A DNA stretch of 64,000 nucleotides from Desulfomicrobium apsheronum (GTDB taxonomy: Bacteria; Desulfobacterota; Desulfovibrionia; Desulfovibrionales; Desulfomicrobiaceae): the NCBI RefSeq assembly GCF_900114115.1, contig NZ_FORX01000021.1, positions 23,253-87,252 of the forward strand. Reading direction: 5' to 3'. Positions 1-9,046 of the stretch are shown one piece after another (positions within the stretch are counted from its first letter, which is position 1; each line of letters begins with the position of its first letter). Position numbers and translations under genes: made by a program. The notes under the pieces were generated by a model. That model had not been told where the DNA came from and searched no databases. It saw only the letters and a program-made list of their open reading frames with translations.

Positions 1-311
1 CGGCAAACAGACGCGAATTCACGCGTCAGCGAAAAGAGATCAGGGTGCGGTACAGCCTGCTCGGCAGCGAGGAATACAGCGATGCCCAGCTCGTGGACGT
101 GAGCGAAGGGGGGCTTTGCATGGAAGCCAGTGCGCCGCTCAGGACCGGCACCCAGATTTATGTCCAGCTCTTGAACATCAATCCCGAAATATCGGGATTG
201 GCCGCGCACAGGACCTCGCATGGCAGGGTGCGCTGGACCAGGGATTTGGGCTGCTTGGAACAAACCCGTTTCGGGATCGGGGTGCAGTACACGCATCCTG
301 TCTGTCACTGA
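1..311 (+). CDS. PilZ domain protein, 5' end cut by window edge
   Basis: The frame is open from the left edge. The PilZ RxxxR motif (RKEIR) is encoded at about 30-44, just upstream of the first in-frame GTG at 45, so the real start lies outside the window. The second PilZ signature, DVSEGG, follows at about 96-113. PilZ domains bind cyclic di-GMP and relay it to motility, secretion or polysaccharide machinery. No other domain is visible in the part present, so this may be a stand-alone PilZ protein or the C-terminal end of a longer one. The gene is followed 21 bases later by a small unknown gene on the same strand. Confidence 0.8.
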   Translation, partial: ANRREFTRQRKEIRVRYSLLGSEEYSDAQLVDVSEGGLCMEASAPLRTGTQIYVQLLNINPEISGLAAHRTSHGRVRWTRDLGCLEQTRFGIGVQYTHPVCH

Positions 312-332
312 TGAACGCAAACAGGAAGAAGC

Positions 333-668
333 ATGTCCGCATTTGAACAGGAGCTTGAGGCGACCGGGGAATTGTTGAAGAATGAGAAAATTTCCAAGGA
401 ATTGGCGCGGGCCCATGTCAGATCCCTGGCCTGGTTCAGACAGAACCTGGCCGAGCTTGAAGCGGCTGGCTGGAGCGTTGCCGAGCTGTACCGCATCGGG
501 ACCCTGTCGTTTCCCTATTCGGAGTGGGGGCCGGGCTGGTTGACCTTGTGGAACAATGAAAAATGTTCGCCCCGACTGGGCCGTCGGGGCGAGATAGAGT
601 TCGTCCTGCACGAGGCGGGTGGGGACGTTGTTCAGTCCTGCCGTCTCGACAGAAGTTATTTGTCCTGA
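333..668 (+). CDS. hypothetical protein, 111 aa
   Basis: The start ATG is preceded by a GGAAG ribosome site. The protein is soluble, with no signal peptide or membrane segment. The first 50 residues are acidic and helical, and the rest contains several tryptophans (around SEWGPGWLTLW). I do not recognise the family. It sits directly behind the PilZ gene, probably co-transcribed, and its TGA abuts the stop codon of the convergent gene with no spare base, so no terminator separates the two converging transcripts. Confidence 0.65.
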   Translation: MSAFEQELEATGELLKNEKISKELARAHVRSLAWFRQNLAELEAAGWSVAELYRIGTLSFPYSEWGPGWLTLWNNEKCSPRLGRRGEIEFVLHEAGGDVVQSCRLDRSYLS

Positions 669-1742
669 CTATTCTGCCTGGCCCAGGGTCTGGTTGCCCG
701 TCGGCGCCGGGTCCACTTCCGGCTGGGGTTCCAGGGCGCGTTCCTGCACAGCTTCCGCCGTCCTGACCAGAAGATCTCCGGCCTTGGCCACGCCGGCCAG
801 TGAGCCTGGGTCATCCAGGCTTCGGCGATACACCCATTGCGCCATGTAGATCAGCTCAGAGGCGTCCATGCCCTGCGGGTTCGAAGCGCTGACGATGGCT
901 TGCAGGAGGCGCTGGCGCGAGATCTCGCGGGTCTGGATGGTGGTCTTGATGCGGGCGCTGGCCTCGTTTCTGGCCGAGATGGATGCCTCCTCCCCCTGCA
1001 TGTTCCAGAAGGCCAGGTGCGCCTGGCTGACACTCTCCATATCCTCAAGATATTTCGTGACCAAAAGCCGGATCGAGTCCGTTCTGGCCAGGGTGCTTAT
1101 GGTCTGGCCGATGGTTTTCAGCCGCGTCGCCAGCAGCGTCAGCATTTCCTTGCGCTGCGCCTCGCTCACGACGGCCATCTGTCCTGAAGGAAGGGTGTAG
1201 GTGGTAGATTGCAGAGCCCGCTCCAGGCTGTCCAGAAAGAGCGGCGTGTATGCCGCGTGCAGGAAATCGAGCACCGGCTCTTTCAGCACGTGGGTGAAGA
1301 TGACCTTGCGCGCTCCCAGCGTATCGGCTGGATCGACGTTCAATCCGTTGAAATCGACTCCGTAGCGGATGTTCACGGACTTGACGTTGAGGTCGAAACG
1401 TCCCTCGGCTCCCGGATTCTTCTTGGTCCCGCCAGGCAGATAGCGGGCGACCAGATAGCTGCTTAAGTCCTCGATGAAGTCATGGCGAACGATCTCGTCG
1501 GCCGGGAAGGCGGGCGTGGTGGCGTTGCCTTCGGCGGTGGCGTTGTCTTCAGGTCCGGTGACGGTCGCGTTGACGGGTTCCTGCACGGCAACCACGGGGG
1601 CCGGCTGTCCTGTGCCGACCTGCCAGCGCTGCGGGGCCACTTCCGTGGCGACCGGTTTCGGGAAAAAACGGTCGCGGTTCTGCATGAACCAGTAGCCGCC
1701 GGCCAGGGCCAGAATGAAAGCGATGGCGAGAATTCGTTTCAT
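669..1742 (-). CDS. membrane-anchored periplasmic protein, unknown
   Basis: This is a 357-residue protein with one N-terminal hydrophobic segment (about residues 3-20), followed by a Pro/Ala/Thr/Asn-rich linker to about residue 80 and then a helical domain. The topology suggests a signal anchor with a periplasmic body. I do not recognise the family. It starts 6 bases after the phosphofructokinase stop on the same strand, so the two are probably one transcript, although nothing in the sequence suggests a metabolic link. The C-terminus is Pro/Glu-rich. Confidence 0.7.
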   Translation of the reverse strand: MKRILAIAFILALAGGYWFMQNRDRFFPKPVATEVAPQRWQVGTGQPAPVVAVQEPVNATVTGPEDNATAEGNATTPAFPADEIVRHDFIEDLSSYLVARYLPGGTKKNPGAEGRFDLNVKSVNIRYGVDFNGLNVDPADTLGARKVIFTHVLKEPVLDFLHAAYTPLFLDSLERALQSTTYTLPSGQMAVVSEAQRKEMLTLLATRLKTIGQTISTLARTDSIRLLVTKYLEDMESVSQAHLAFWNMQGEEASISARNEASARIKTTIQTREISRQRLLQAIVSASNPQGMDASELIYMAQWVYRRSLDDPGSLAGVAKAGDLLVRTAEAVQERALEPQPEVDPAPTGNQTLGQAE

Positions 1743-1748
1743 GAGCTT

Positions 1749-3062
1749 CTATGCCTTTGTGGCGCAGTTAAACATGGATTGGGGTTGTCCGGTGGATTCC
1801 ATGACCGATCTCCAGTAATTGGAGTAGATGTTGAGTTTGCGCCGCTTGGCGGTGACCAGATCCAGGGGCAGGTAGAGGTAGCGCTCCTGCAGTTTGGACA
1901 CAACCATCCCGGTCTTGCCGGCCATGGCCGCGTGTACGGCATGTTGTCCGAGGAAGCCGCAGTAGATGCGGTCGTTGGAGTTGGCCGGGATGGAGCGGAT
2001 GATGTAGCTGGGGTCGATGTATTTGAGGGTGTAGGGAAAGTCCGTGGTCGCGAAGAATTTTTTTATTTCCGAGCGCAGCACATCGCAGATGTCGCCCAGG
2101 ATGGGGTTGCCCGAGAGATCGACCTGGTTGTCGATCCGGCACAAGTCCTGACCGGCCCCTTCGGCCACGACGATGACCGCGTGCTGTCGCTGCTCCAGGC
2201 GGGTTTTGAGCTGAACCAGAAAGCCGTCCGGGCCGTGCAGCTCGAAAGGCGCTTCGGGAACCAGCACGAAATTGACCTCTTTCAAGGCCAGGCTGGCCTG
2301 GGCCGCGATAAAACCCGACTCCCGGCCCATGAGCTTGACCATGCCGATGCCGCCGGGCGCTCCCAGGGCTTCGATGTGGGCGCAGCGGATGGCCTCGGTG
2401 GCTTTTTCCACGGCCGTGTCGAAGCCAAAAGAGCGGGTCACAAAGTTGATGTCGTTGTCGATGGTCTTGGGGATGCCGATGACCGAGATCTTGAGGCCCC
2501 GCCGCAGCACTTCCTGGGTCACGGAGCTGGCAGCTTTCATGGTGCCATCGCCGCCGATCATGAACAGGACCGAGATGTTCATGCGCTCCAGCGCGTCCAC
2601 GATCTCTTCCGGAGCCTGGGGCCCGCGCGAGGAGGACAGGATGGTGCCGCCGAATTCGTGGATGTCGCGGACGCTGTCCGGGGTCAGTTCCATGATGTCG
2701 TGCTTGTATTTGGGGATGAAGCCCTGCAGGCCGTAGCGGATTCCGTAGATCCCGGAGATGTGGTAATTGTGGTGGGCGCTCATGACGATGGCCCTGATCA
2801 CGTCGTTGATGCCCGGGCACAGCCCGCCACAGGTCACGATGGCGCATTTGGTCTTGGGCGGGTCGAAATAGATTTGTTGCCTGGGTCCCGCCTCCTCGAA
2901 TTCATAGACGGTTTTTGACGTCGCTCCGTCGAGGATTTCACTGGAGAGATAAAGGGGCATCTTGGAACTGTCGTCGATATGGTGGCAGTAGGGCAAGGGA
3001 TTGTCGACCCTGCATGGTCCAAGGGTGGGGACGGAAGTATCGATGCTTGGCGCGTTGCCCAT
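1749..3062 (-). CDS. 6-phosphofructokinase, plant/trypanosome-like group
   Basis: It phosphorylates fructose 6-phosphate to fructose 1,6-bisphosphate in glycolysis. The phosphofructokinase signatures CGGLCPGIN, GGDGT and PKTIDND are all present in 437 residues, longer than the roughly 320 of E. coli PfkA. The Gly in GGDGT is the residue associated with ATP use, whereas the Lys in PKTIDND is typical of the PPi-type and trypanosomal lineage; a Gly/Lys combination occurs in ATP-dependent trypanosome enzymes. An earlier in-frame ATG at 3149 exists, but the start at 3062 has GGAG seven bases upstream and gives a usual N-terminus. Donor specificity is inferred, not proven. Confidence 0.9.
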   Translation of the reverse strand: MGNAPSIDTSVPTLGPCRVDNPLPYCHHIDDSSKMPLYLSSEILDGATSKTVYEFEEAGPRQQIYFDPPKTKCAIVTCGGLCPGINDVIRAIVMSAHHNYHISGIYGIRYGLQGFIPKYKHDIMELTPDSVRDIHEFGGTILSSSRGPQAPEEIVDALERMNISVLFMIGGDGTMKAASSVTQEVLRRGLKISVIGIPKTIDNDINFVTRSFGFDTAVEKATEAIRCAHIEALGAPGGIGMVKLMGRESGFIAAQASLALKEVNFVLVPEAPFELHGPDGFLVQLKTRLEQRQHAVIVVAEGAGQDLCRIDNQVDLSGNPILGDICDVLRSEIKKFFATTDFPYTLKYIDPSYIIRSIPANSNDRIYCGFLGQHAVHAAMAGKTGMVVSKLQERYLYLPLDLVTAKRRKLNIYSNYWRSVMESTGQPQSMFNCATKA

Positions 3063-3172
3063 TGCGTCTCCATGAGGTTGCGTTCTTGAAAAGGGCACTG
3101 AAATGAGAAAAGCTTCCTGTTTGTTAAGCCAGGGTGGCCTAAAAAACAAGAAGCGCGGCGAGTTGTAATAAT

Positions 3173-4087
3173 TCAGGAGGAGCGCGCGGTCTTGAATGCG
3201 GGGATGATGTCGGCCAGGGCCGCGTCAAGGCCCGGAAAGGCGAATTCGAATCCAAGGCGCACAAGTGCCTCGGGCTGGCAGCGCTGACCGGTCAGGAGCA
3301 TGCCGGCCGCCTCCCCGAGGGCCAGGCGCAGCGCGAAGGAGGGTACGGGAAGAATGGCCGGGCGGCCCAGGCTCTTTGCCAGGCTTTGGGTGAAACGCGC
3401 GTTGGTCACGGGTTCCGGGGCGCAGGCGTTGAACGGGCCCGAGGCTTCATGCGTTTCCAGCAGAAAGCTCATGACCCGCGTCAGATCGTTTATGTGAATC
3501 CAGGAGAACCACTGCCGCCCGTGTCCAATCCTGCCGCCAAGGCCCAGGGAGAAGGGCGTGATCATCTTGTCCAGCGCGCCGCCATGGCCAAGAACGACCG
3601 AGATGCGCGGGATGACCACCCTGTGTCCGAACTCCTGGGCATGCAGGGCCTCGGCCTGCCAGGCCTTGCAGACCTCGGCCAGGAAGCCGTTGCCGCGCGG
3701 GGTTTCCTCGGTGCAGACGGCGTCTCCGGCGTCGCCGTAAAAGCCTATGGCGTTGGCGCAGAGCAGGGTCTTGCCCGTGGTGCGGGCCAGGGCATCGACA
3801 ATGTGCCGCGTGCTCAGGACCCTTGATTGCAGGACGGCTTCCTTGCCGGCCTTGTTCCAGCGGGTCATGACCGGGCTTCCGGCCAAGTTGACCACCGCGT
3901 CGTGCTCGCCGACCAGATCCTGCCAGGGGCCCGGCGTGACCGGATCGGCGGTCACAACGCGAATCGGAGGGGAAAACCTGGCCTTTCCGGAGCGGGCGGC
4001 CACGGTAACCTCGTGGCCGCGCTCGGCGAGATGGGGCACAAGGTGCGCCCCCACGAATTCGGTCGCGCCGAAAGCAAGGATCTTCAT
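3173..4087 (-). CDS. TIGR01777 family NAD(P)-binding epimerase
   Basis: This 304-residue protein has an N-terminal Rossmann fold starting MKILAFGATEFVGAHL and the family pattern of the atypical SDR group called TIGR01777 (E. coli YfcH, human SDR39U1). The middle carries the NAIGFYGDAGD segment where extended SDRs place the catalytic Tyr. Members bind NAD(P)(H) but their substrates are unknown. The start has GGGAGG upstream. It lies between the nifU-like gene and phosphofructokinase, all on the minus strand, without an obvious functional connection. Confidence 0.88.
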   Translation of the reverse strand: MKILAFGATEFVGAHLVPHLAERGHEVTVAARSGKARFSPPIRVVTADPVTPGPWQDLVGEHDAVVNLAGSPVMTRWNKAGKEAVLQSRVLSTRHIVDALARTTGKTLLCANAIGFYGDAGDAVCTEETPRGNGFLAEVCKAWQAEALHAQEFGHRVVIPRISVVLGHGGALDKMITPFSLGLGGRIGHGRQWFSWIHINDLTRVMSFLLETHEASGPFNACAPEPVTNARFTQSLAKSLGRPAILPVPSFALRLALGEAAGMLLTGQRCQPEALVRLGFEFAFPGLDAALADIIPAFKTARSS

Positions 4088-4103
4088 GGAAACCTCCCGT
4101 CCG

Positions 4104-4706
4104 TTACAGCCCGAAGTGTTTTTGGATGTAGCCCGACATCACCGCCTGTGCGTTTTCGTGACATTCTCCGCAGCCGGTGCCGATCTTGGTCATGTCCTGG
4201 AGTTCCGAGAAGCTTCTGACGCCTTCAAGGACGGCGTGCTCGATGTCCTCGTCCGTGACCTGCATGCACTCGCACACGATCTTCGCGCTCTGGGTCTTGA
4301 TGCGGTCTTCCATGCCGTTCTTGCCGTAATAGTCGTCGATGGCGGCCCTGAGCGCCTTGTCGCCAAGCACCGAGCAGTGCACCTTGTTGTCCGGCAGACC
4401 GCCCAGCTCTTTCAGGATATCCTTGGCAGTGATGGCGTAGGCCTGGTCCAGGGTCATGCCGATGACCATCTCGGAGAGGATGGAGGTGCTCGCGATGGCG
4501 CTGGCGCAGCCGTATGTCCGCCACTTGCACTCTGTGATGGTCAGGTTCGCGGGGTCGACCTTGATGTAGACGATCATCTCGTCACCGCACTTGATGTTGC
4601 CCGTCTGTCCAATGCCGTGAAAGTCCGCCTCGTTGTCCTCGCGCAGAATGTTGCGCGGGTTCATGAAGTGGTCCTTCACCTTGTCCGAATAGGTCCATTT
4701 TGACAT
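4104..4706 (-). CDS. nifU: NifU-like Fe-S scaffold, two-domain form
   Basis: It is a scaffold on which iron-sulphur clusters are assembled with sulphur from the adjacent cysteine desulfurase. Residues 1-130 are an IscU-type domain with the three ligand cysteines C40, C67 and C111. Residues 140-190 are a Bfd-type [2Fe-2S] domain with C145, C147, C179 and C182. The C-terminal Nfu domain of classical NifU is absent, so the protein is 200 residues instead of about 300. The frame continues upstream into the desulfurase gene, but the ATG at 4706 has a GGAGA site and a native N-terminus (MSKWTYSDKV). It starts 1 base after the nifS stop. Confidence 0.93.
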   Translation of the reverse strand: MSKWTYSDKVKDHFMNPRNILREDNEADFHGIGQTGNIKCGDEMIVYIKVDPANLTITECKWRTYGCASAIASTSILSEMVIGMTLDQAYAITAKDILKELGGLPDNKVHCSVLGDKALRAAIDDYYGKNGMEDRIKTQSAKIVCECMQVTDEDIEHAVLEGVRSFSELQDMTKIGTGCGECHENAQAVMSGYIQKHFGL

Positions 4707-4707
4707 G

Positions 4708-5892
4708 TTATTTTCTCCTGTACGCAGTGGACATGGTCCGGATGCGGTCGATGATGATGGGGAGGTGGTGGAGCATGTAGTGCACGTCTTCCAGGGTGTT
4801 CTCGCGGCCCAGGCTGATGCGTACGGAGCCGTGGGCGTTTTCCACCGGCACGCCCGTGGCCATGATGACATGGGACGGGTCCAGGGAGCCCGACGCGCAG
4901 GCCGATCCCGTGGACACGGCGATGCCGACCAGATCGAGGTAAAGAAGGATGGCTTCGCCCTCGGCCCCGGCAAAGGAGACGCTCAGCGTACCCGGAAGAC
5001 AGTGCTCGGGGTGGCCCATGAAGAGCGCGTCCGGGATGGCTTCGGCGATGCCGGCCTTCAGGATGTTCTTGAGCTCAAGCAGGCGTTTTTCCTCTTCTTC
5101 CATTTCAATTCCGCGCAGTTCCATGGCCTTGCCCATGCCGATGATGCCCAGGGAATTTTCCGTGCCCGCGCGGCGGCCGCCTTCCTGGTGTCCGCCCAGG
5201 ATGAGCGGGCAGTAGGGCGCGCCCTTCTTGACGTACAGGGCTCCGATGCCCTTGGGGCCGTAAAGCTTGTGGGCGGAGATGGTCAGAAAATCCACGTCCA
5301 GGTCGCGCACGTCCACCGGGATCTTGCCCACGGACTGCACCGCGTCGGTGTGAAAAAGGGCTCCGCCCTCATGGGCGATGCGGGCCGCGGCCTTGATGTC
5401 CTGGATGGTGCCGATCTCGTTGTTGGCCATCATGATGGAGACCATTCCAACCTTGTCCGTGACGGCCCGGCGCAGTTCCTCAAGGTCGATGCGGCCGTAT
5501 TTGTCCACGGACAGGTAGGTGATGTCGTGGCTCTTGCGCCCAAGGTCGCGGGCGGTGTTCAGCACGCAGGGGTGTTCGATGACCGTGGTCACCAGGCCGT
5601 TGCGTCCGCTCAGCGCGCATGAGCAGCGCGTGCTGTCGCAATGCAGCAGGGACAGGACCGTGTTGTTGGCCTCGGAGCCGCTGCCAACAAAAAGGATTTC
5701 GTCGGCATCCGCGCCGATGAAGGACGCGACTTTTTCCCGCGCATCCTCGATCCTTTCCCGCGCCTCGCGGCCGAAACCATGCATGCTGGAAGGGTTCCCA
5801 AATATTTCAAGACCCTCGATCAGGGCTTCTTTCACGCCCGGATGCAGAGGAGTGGTGGCATTGTTGTCAAAGTAAACGGTTCTATTTTCCAT
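4708..5892 (-). CDS. nifS: cysteine desulfurase NifS
   Basis: This PLP enzyme converts cysteine to alanine and passes the sulphur to the scaffold NifU. Visible features are the PLP lysine K209 in SAHKLYGPKG, H107 stacked over PLP (IEHP), D183 (HTDAVQ) and catalytic C332 in STGSACASGS, the short class I loop of NifS/IscS. Length (394 aa) is normal. With the two-domain nifU immediately downstream it forms a minimal NIF-type Fe-S operon. In sulphate reducers, NIF-type systems serve general Fe-S assembly as well as nitrogenase; no nitrogenase genes are in the window. Confidence 0.95.
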   Translation of the reverse strand: MENRTVYFDNNATTPLHPGVKEALIEGLEIFGNPSSMHGFGREARERIEDAREKVASFIGADADEILFVGSGSEANNTVLSLLHCDSTRCSCALSGRNGLVTTVIEHPCVLNTARDLGRKSHDITYLSVDKYGRIDLEELRRAVTDKVGMVSIMMANNEIGTIQDIKAAARIAHEGGALFHTDAVQSVGKIPVDVRDLDVDFLTISAHKLYGPKGIGALYVKKGAPYCPLILGGHQEGGRRAGTENSLGIIGMGKAMELRGIEMEEEEKRLLELKNILKAGIAEAIPDALFMGHPEHCLPGTLSVSFAGAEGEAILLYLDLVGIAVSTGSACASGSLDPSHVIMATGVPVENAHGSVRISLGRENTLEDVHYMLHHLPIIIDRIRTMSTAYRRK

Positions 5893-5934
5893 GGCGGCTC
5901 CTTGTTTCGCAAAATTACGATGAAATCTTAATCC

Positions 5935-6690
5935 CTAATTCGGACCTGTCCACCCCGAAAAGGGGTGAAGAACGCCCGGAGTCGGGGATTTCGGCTCTTC
6001 GCCGTCCTCGTACCAGAGTCCGTCTTCCCAGCAAAAGAGCTGGTGCGGATGGAATCCGGCCTTGTACGCCATACGCTCACATCCAGGCACTACATAACCC
6101 AGGTAGTAGTGGGCAAGTCCTCGTTTTTTTGTCTCCTCGATCTCGCGCAGCACGCTGAAGATGCCTGGGCTCAGGCTCGACGCGGCGGGATCGAAGACGA
6201 AATAGACGGAGCTCAGGCCATCGCTGCCAAGGTCCAGATATCCGGCCCCAAGCAGACGACCGTCATCCTCGTAGCGGGCCAGCAGGTTCGGGCAGGGCGA
6301 GGAGTGCAGGTTGGCGATGAATTCATCGAAGGTGCTCTCTTGTCCGAAACGAACCTTGGAATGTACATGATACAGGTCAAAAAGTTCTTTTTCGTAGCGG
6401 ACCGGGGCGAAACTGACGCCGACATGGCTGCAGCGGCGTAGTACGCGTTTTTGCCCGCGGCTGGGCTGGAATCGCTGCACGGGTATGCGCAGGGGGGTGC
6501 AGGCCCGGCAATCCGGGCAGGCGGGACGAAAGAAATAGTGGCCGAATTTGCGCCAGCCCCGGGACAAAAACCAGGAAAGCTCGTCGGCGTTCAGACTGTC
6601 GGCAAAGAAGAAGGAATAGACCATGGTTCTGCCCGGCAGATAGGGGCAGGGCGCGGGCGGCGAAAATTCAGGTTGGGAGTAGAGAATCAT
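5935..6690 (-). CDS. bpt: aspartate/glutamate leucyltransferase (Bpt)
   Basis: It transfers leucine from Leu-tRNA to N-terminal Asp or Glu of proteins, marking them for ClpAP through the bacterial N-degron pathway. The N-terminus has the family signature PCPYLPGR, then the cysteine-rich CPDCRAC segment, and the GNAT-like C-terminal half with YYLGYVVPGC. About 251 residues is normal. Start choice is uncertain: ATG 6690 is the family-like start, but the AAGGAG upstream is 14 bases from it and only 2 bases from a TTG at 6702. Confidence 0.9.
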   Translation of the reverse strand: MILYSQPEFSPPAPCPYLPGRTMVYSFFFADSLNADELSWFLSRGWRKFGHYFFRPACPDCRACTPLRIPVQRFQPSRGQKRVLRRCSHVGVSFAPVRYEKELFDLYHVHSKVRFGQESTFDEFIANLHSSPCPNLLARYEDDGRLLGAGYLDLGSDGLSSVYFVFDPAASSLSPGIFSVLREIEETKKRGLAHYYLGYVVPGCERMAYKAGFHPHQLFCWEDGLWYEDGEEPKSPTPGVLHPFSGWTGPN

Positions 6691-6712
6691 GGCCGCGCCC
6701 AATGCTCCTTGT

Positions 6713-6763
6713 GCATACCGGACGACATGCGGGATTCGTCCCCATCGATGCCGTCCGGTATGC
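6713..6763. repeat. 12-bp perfect inverted repeat between glnS and bpt
   Basis: Arms 6713-6724 and 6752-6763 are exact inverse complements with a 27-base loop. The structure lies between the glnS stop and the bpt ribosome site on the same transcript. No T-run follows either arm, so it is not a standard intrinsic terminator; it could be an mRNA stability or processing element. Confidence 0.6.
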
Positions 6764-6774
6764 TCATTGCCGTT

Positions 6775-8445
6775 CTATTTCGCCGTTTTGGACCAGGAAT
6801 CACGCAATGTGACGGTCCTGTTGAAGACCGGGCGGCCAGTCCCGTGATCATGGCGGTCCGCGCAGAAAAAGCCCTGCCGCTCGAACTGGAAGCGCGCCTC
6901 GGGGGCGGCCTGGATCAGGGATTTTTCAATCTTGCAGTCGGTCAGAACCTCCAGGGAGGAAGCGTTGATCTGGGTCAGGAAATCGGCATCCTTGCCCGGT
7001 GATTCCACCGTAAAGAGGCGGTCATAGAGGCGCACCTCGGCCTGTGCGCAGTGCCGGGCGCCGACCCAGTGCAGGGTGCCCTTGACCTTGCGCCCGTCGG
7101 GGGCGTCCCCGCCCCGGCTTTCGGGGTCATAGGTGCAGATCACGGCCATGATGGTCCCGTCGGATTTTTTGAGCACATCCTGACAGGTCACCAGATAGGC
7201 TCCGCGCAGACGCACCTCGCGACCGGGCGAGAGACGAAAATACTTGCCGGGCGGGTTTTCCATGAAATCCTCGGCTTCAATGAAGATCTCGCGCGAGAAG
7301 CCGACCTTCCGGCTGCCCATTTCGGGGTTTTTGGGATGGTTGGCCAGTTCGAAGAACTCTTCCTTGTCTTCGGGGTAGTTCTCGATGATCAGCTTGATCG
7401 GCCGCAGCACGGCCATGGCCCGGGGAGCGGCCGCGTCCAGATTCTCGCGCACGCAGTTTTCGAGCACGCCCATGTCCACGCAGCTGTCCGAGCGGCTGAC
7501 CCCGATGCGCTCGCAGAAGTCCCGGATGGCTGCAGGCGGGAAGCCCCGGCGGCGCAGGCCGGAGATGGTGGGCATGCGCGGATCGTCCCAGCCCGCCACG
7601 ACGTCGCCATCGACCAGGTTCTTGAGCTTGCGCTTGCTGGTCACGGTATAATTGATGTTCAGGCGGTTGAATTCGTATTGAACGGGACGGCTGGGAACAT
7701 CGAGCTGGTCGAGGAGCCAGTCGTAGAGGGGCTTGTGGTCCGCGAATTCGAGGGTGCAGATGGAGTGGGTGATGTGCTCCAGCGAATCGGACAGGCCATG
7801 GGCGAAGTCGTACATGGGGTAGATGCACCACGCATTTTTCGTGTTCTGGTGCTCCTGATGCAGGATGCGGTACAGGGCCGGGTCGCGCATGTTCATGTTC
7901 GGCGAGGCCATGTCTATCTTGGCCCGCAGGATGTGCGCGCCTTCGGGGAATTCCCCGGCGCGCATGCGGGAGAAGAGATCCAGGTTTTCCTCCACGGATC
8001 GGTCGCGGTAGGGGCTGTTTTTGCCGGGCTCGGTCAGGGTACCGCGATACAGGCGCGTGTCTTCGGCACAGAGCGAGCAGACGTAGGCCTTGCCCTTGGT
8101 GATCAGTTCCACCGCGAAGTCATGAAGACGTTCGAAGTGGTCCGAGGCATGGTAGAGGTGCTCGCCCCAATCGAAGCCGAGCCAGCGCACGTCCTCCTTG
8201 ATGGAGTTCACATAGACCGGATCTTCCTTGCCCGGGTTGGTGTCGTCGAAGCGCAGGTGGCAGCGTCCGCCGTAGTCGCGCGCCAGGCCGAAGTTCAGGC
8301 AGATGGACTTGGCGTGACCGATATGCAGGAACCCGTTGGGCTCGGGGGGAAATCGGGTGCAGACCCGGCCGTCGTTCCTGTTGTTTCTGAGGTCTTCCTC
8401 GATGATGGCGCGCAAAAAATTTGAGGGTGCGGATGGCGTGTCCAT
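6775..8445 (-). CDS. glnS: glutaminyl-tRNA synthetase
   Basis: It charges tRNA-Gln directly with glutamine. The class I signature HIGH is at residues 41-44, preceded by PPEPNG, and the KMSKS loop appears as VTSKRK near residue 266. The Asp/Glu-discriminating catalytic core (RFDDTNP) and the two C-terminal anticodon-binding barrels are present; 556 residues is the usual length. AAGGAT precedes the start. GlnRS in deltaproteobacteria is a known acquisition, the ancestral route being Gatcab amidation. It is probably the first gene of a transcript running into bpt. Confidence 0.96.
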   Translation of the reverse strand: MDTPSAPSNFLRAIIEEDLRNNRNDGRVCTRFPPEPNGFLHIGHAKSICLNFGLARDYGGRCHLRFDDTNPGKEDPVYVNSIKEDVRWLGFDWGEHLYHASDHFERLHDFAVELITKGKAYVCSLCAEDTRLYRGTLTEPGKNSPYRDRSVEENLDLFSRMRAGEFPEGAHILRAKIDMASPNMNMRDPALYRILHQEHQNTKNAWCIYPMYDFAHGLSDSLEHITHSICTLEFADHKPLYDWLLDQLDVPSRPVQYEFNRLNINYTVTSKRKLKNLVDGDVVAGWDDPRMPTISGLRRRGFPPAAIRDFCERIGVSRSDSCVDMGVLENCVRENLDAAAPRAMAVLRPIKLIIENYPEDKEEFFELANHPKNPEMGSRKVGFSREIFIEAEDFMENPPGKYFRLSPGREVRLRGAYLVTCQDVLKKSDGTIMAVICTYDPESRGGDAPDGRKVKGTLHWVGARHCAQAEVRLYDRLFTVESPGKDADFLTQINASSLEVLTDCKIEKSLIQAAPEARFQFERQGFFCADRHDHGTGRPVFNRTVTLRDSWSKTAK

Positions 8446-8479
8446 GGTGATCCTTGAATGCTGCGTGGCGTCTTTGGGG

Positions 8480-9046
8480 TTATGAGTGTTGATCGCTTAC
8501 GGTCAGGGGCATGGGCTCACAAGCCCGCCCGTTGATATGGGCCAGGAGCGCGTCGCGGGTGCTCGGAAAGGCCAGCTGGTCCCAGGGTATCTGCTCGCGC
8601 GTGAAGAGGGCGAGGTCTTCGGTCTCCTCGCCCGCACTGGGTTCCGCCGTGTCCATGTGGGCGCTGTAGACGATGATGACCGGCGGCCATCCGGCATAGG
8701 AGAAGACGCCGACCAGTCCGTCCAGGGTGATGTCGAGATTCACCTCTTCGCGGATTTCGCGGATGGCGGCCAGTTCGACGGGCTCGCCTTCATCCACATA
8801 CCCTCCGGGCAGGAGCCATTTGTGGGTGTCGTCCGGTCGCTTGCGGCGCAGGAGCAGTATTTTGTCGCCGATCTCGAGGATGACGCAGGTTACGACCTTG
8901 GGGTCGAGATAGACCACGCCCGCGCATTTCGAGCAGACCAGGCGGGGCGGCTCGTCCGGGCGCAGGCGTTGCAACTCCAGGGGGGCTCCGCAGGCGGGGC
9001 AGAAACGGTAGCGGTCGTGACGGATGGGACCGGCGGTTGTGGTCAT
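8480..9046 (-). CDS. Nudix hydrolase with N-terminal zinc ribbon
   Basis: It hydrolyses a nucleoside diphosphate linked to another moiety. Residues 13-45 form a four-cysteine zinc ribbon (C16, C19, C38, C41), as in NADH pyrophosphatase NudC-like proteins. The Nudix box runs from about residue 81 to 103 with G-x5-E-x7-REIREEV intact. At 188 residues it lacks the extra N-terminal domain of NudC, so NADH specificity is only a guess. Its ATG overlaps the stop of the nitroreductase gene by 4 bases (ATGA), indicating translational coupling. Confidence 0.88.
   Translation of the reverse strand: MTTTAGPIRHDRYRFCPACGAPLELQRLRPDEPPRLVCSKCAGVVYLDPKVVTCVILEIGDKILLLRRKRPDDTHKWLLPGGYVDEGEPVELAAIREIREEVNLDITLDGLVGVFSYAGWPPVIIVYSAHMDTAEPSAGEETEDLALFTREQIPWDQLAFPSTRDALLAHINGRACEPMPLTVSDQHS

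Noticed and set aside
1482..2918. Long plus-strand frame of 478 codons opposite phosphofructokinase
   Set aside because: Antisense to a gene with complete family motifs; composition is His/Gly/Asp-rich as expected from a GC-rich shadow frame.
7051..8424. Plus-strand frame of 457 codons opposite glnS
   Set aside because: glnS has all its motifs; the opposite frame has no family features.
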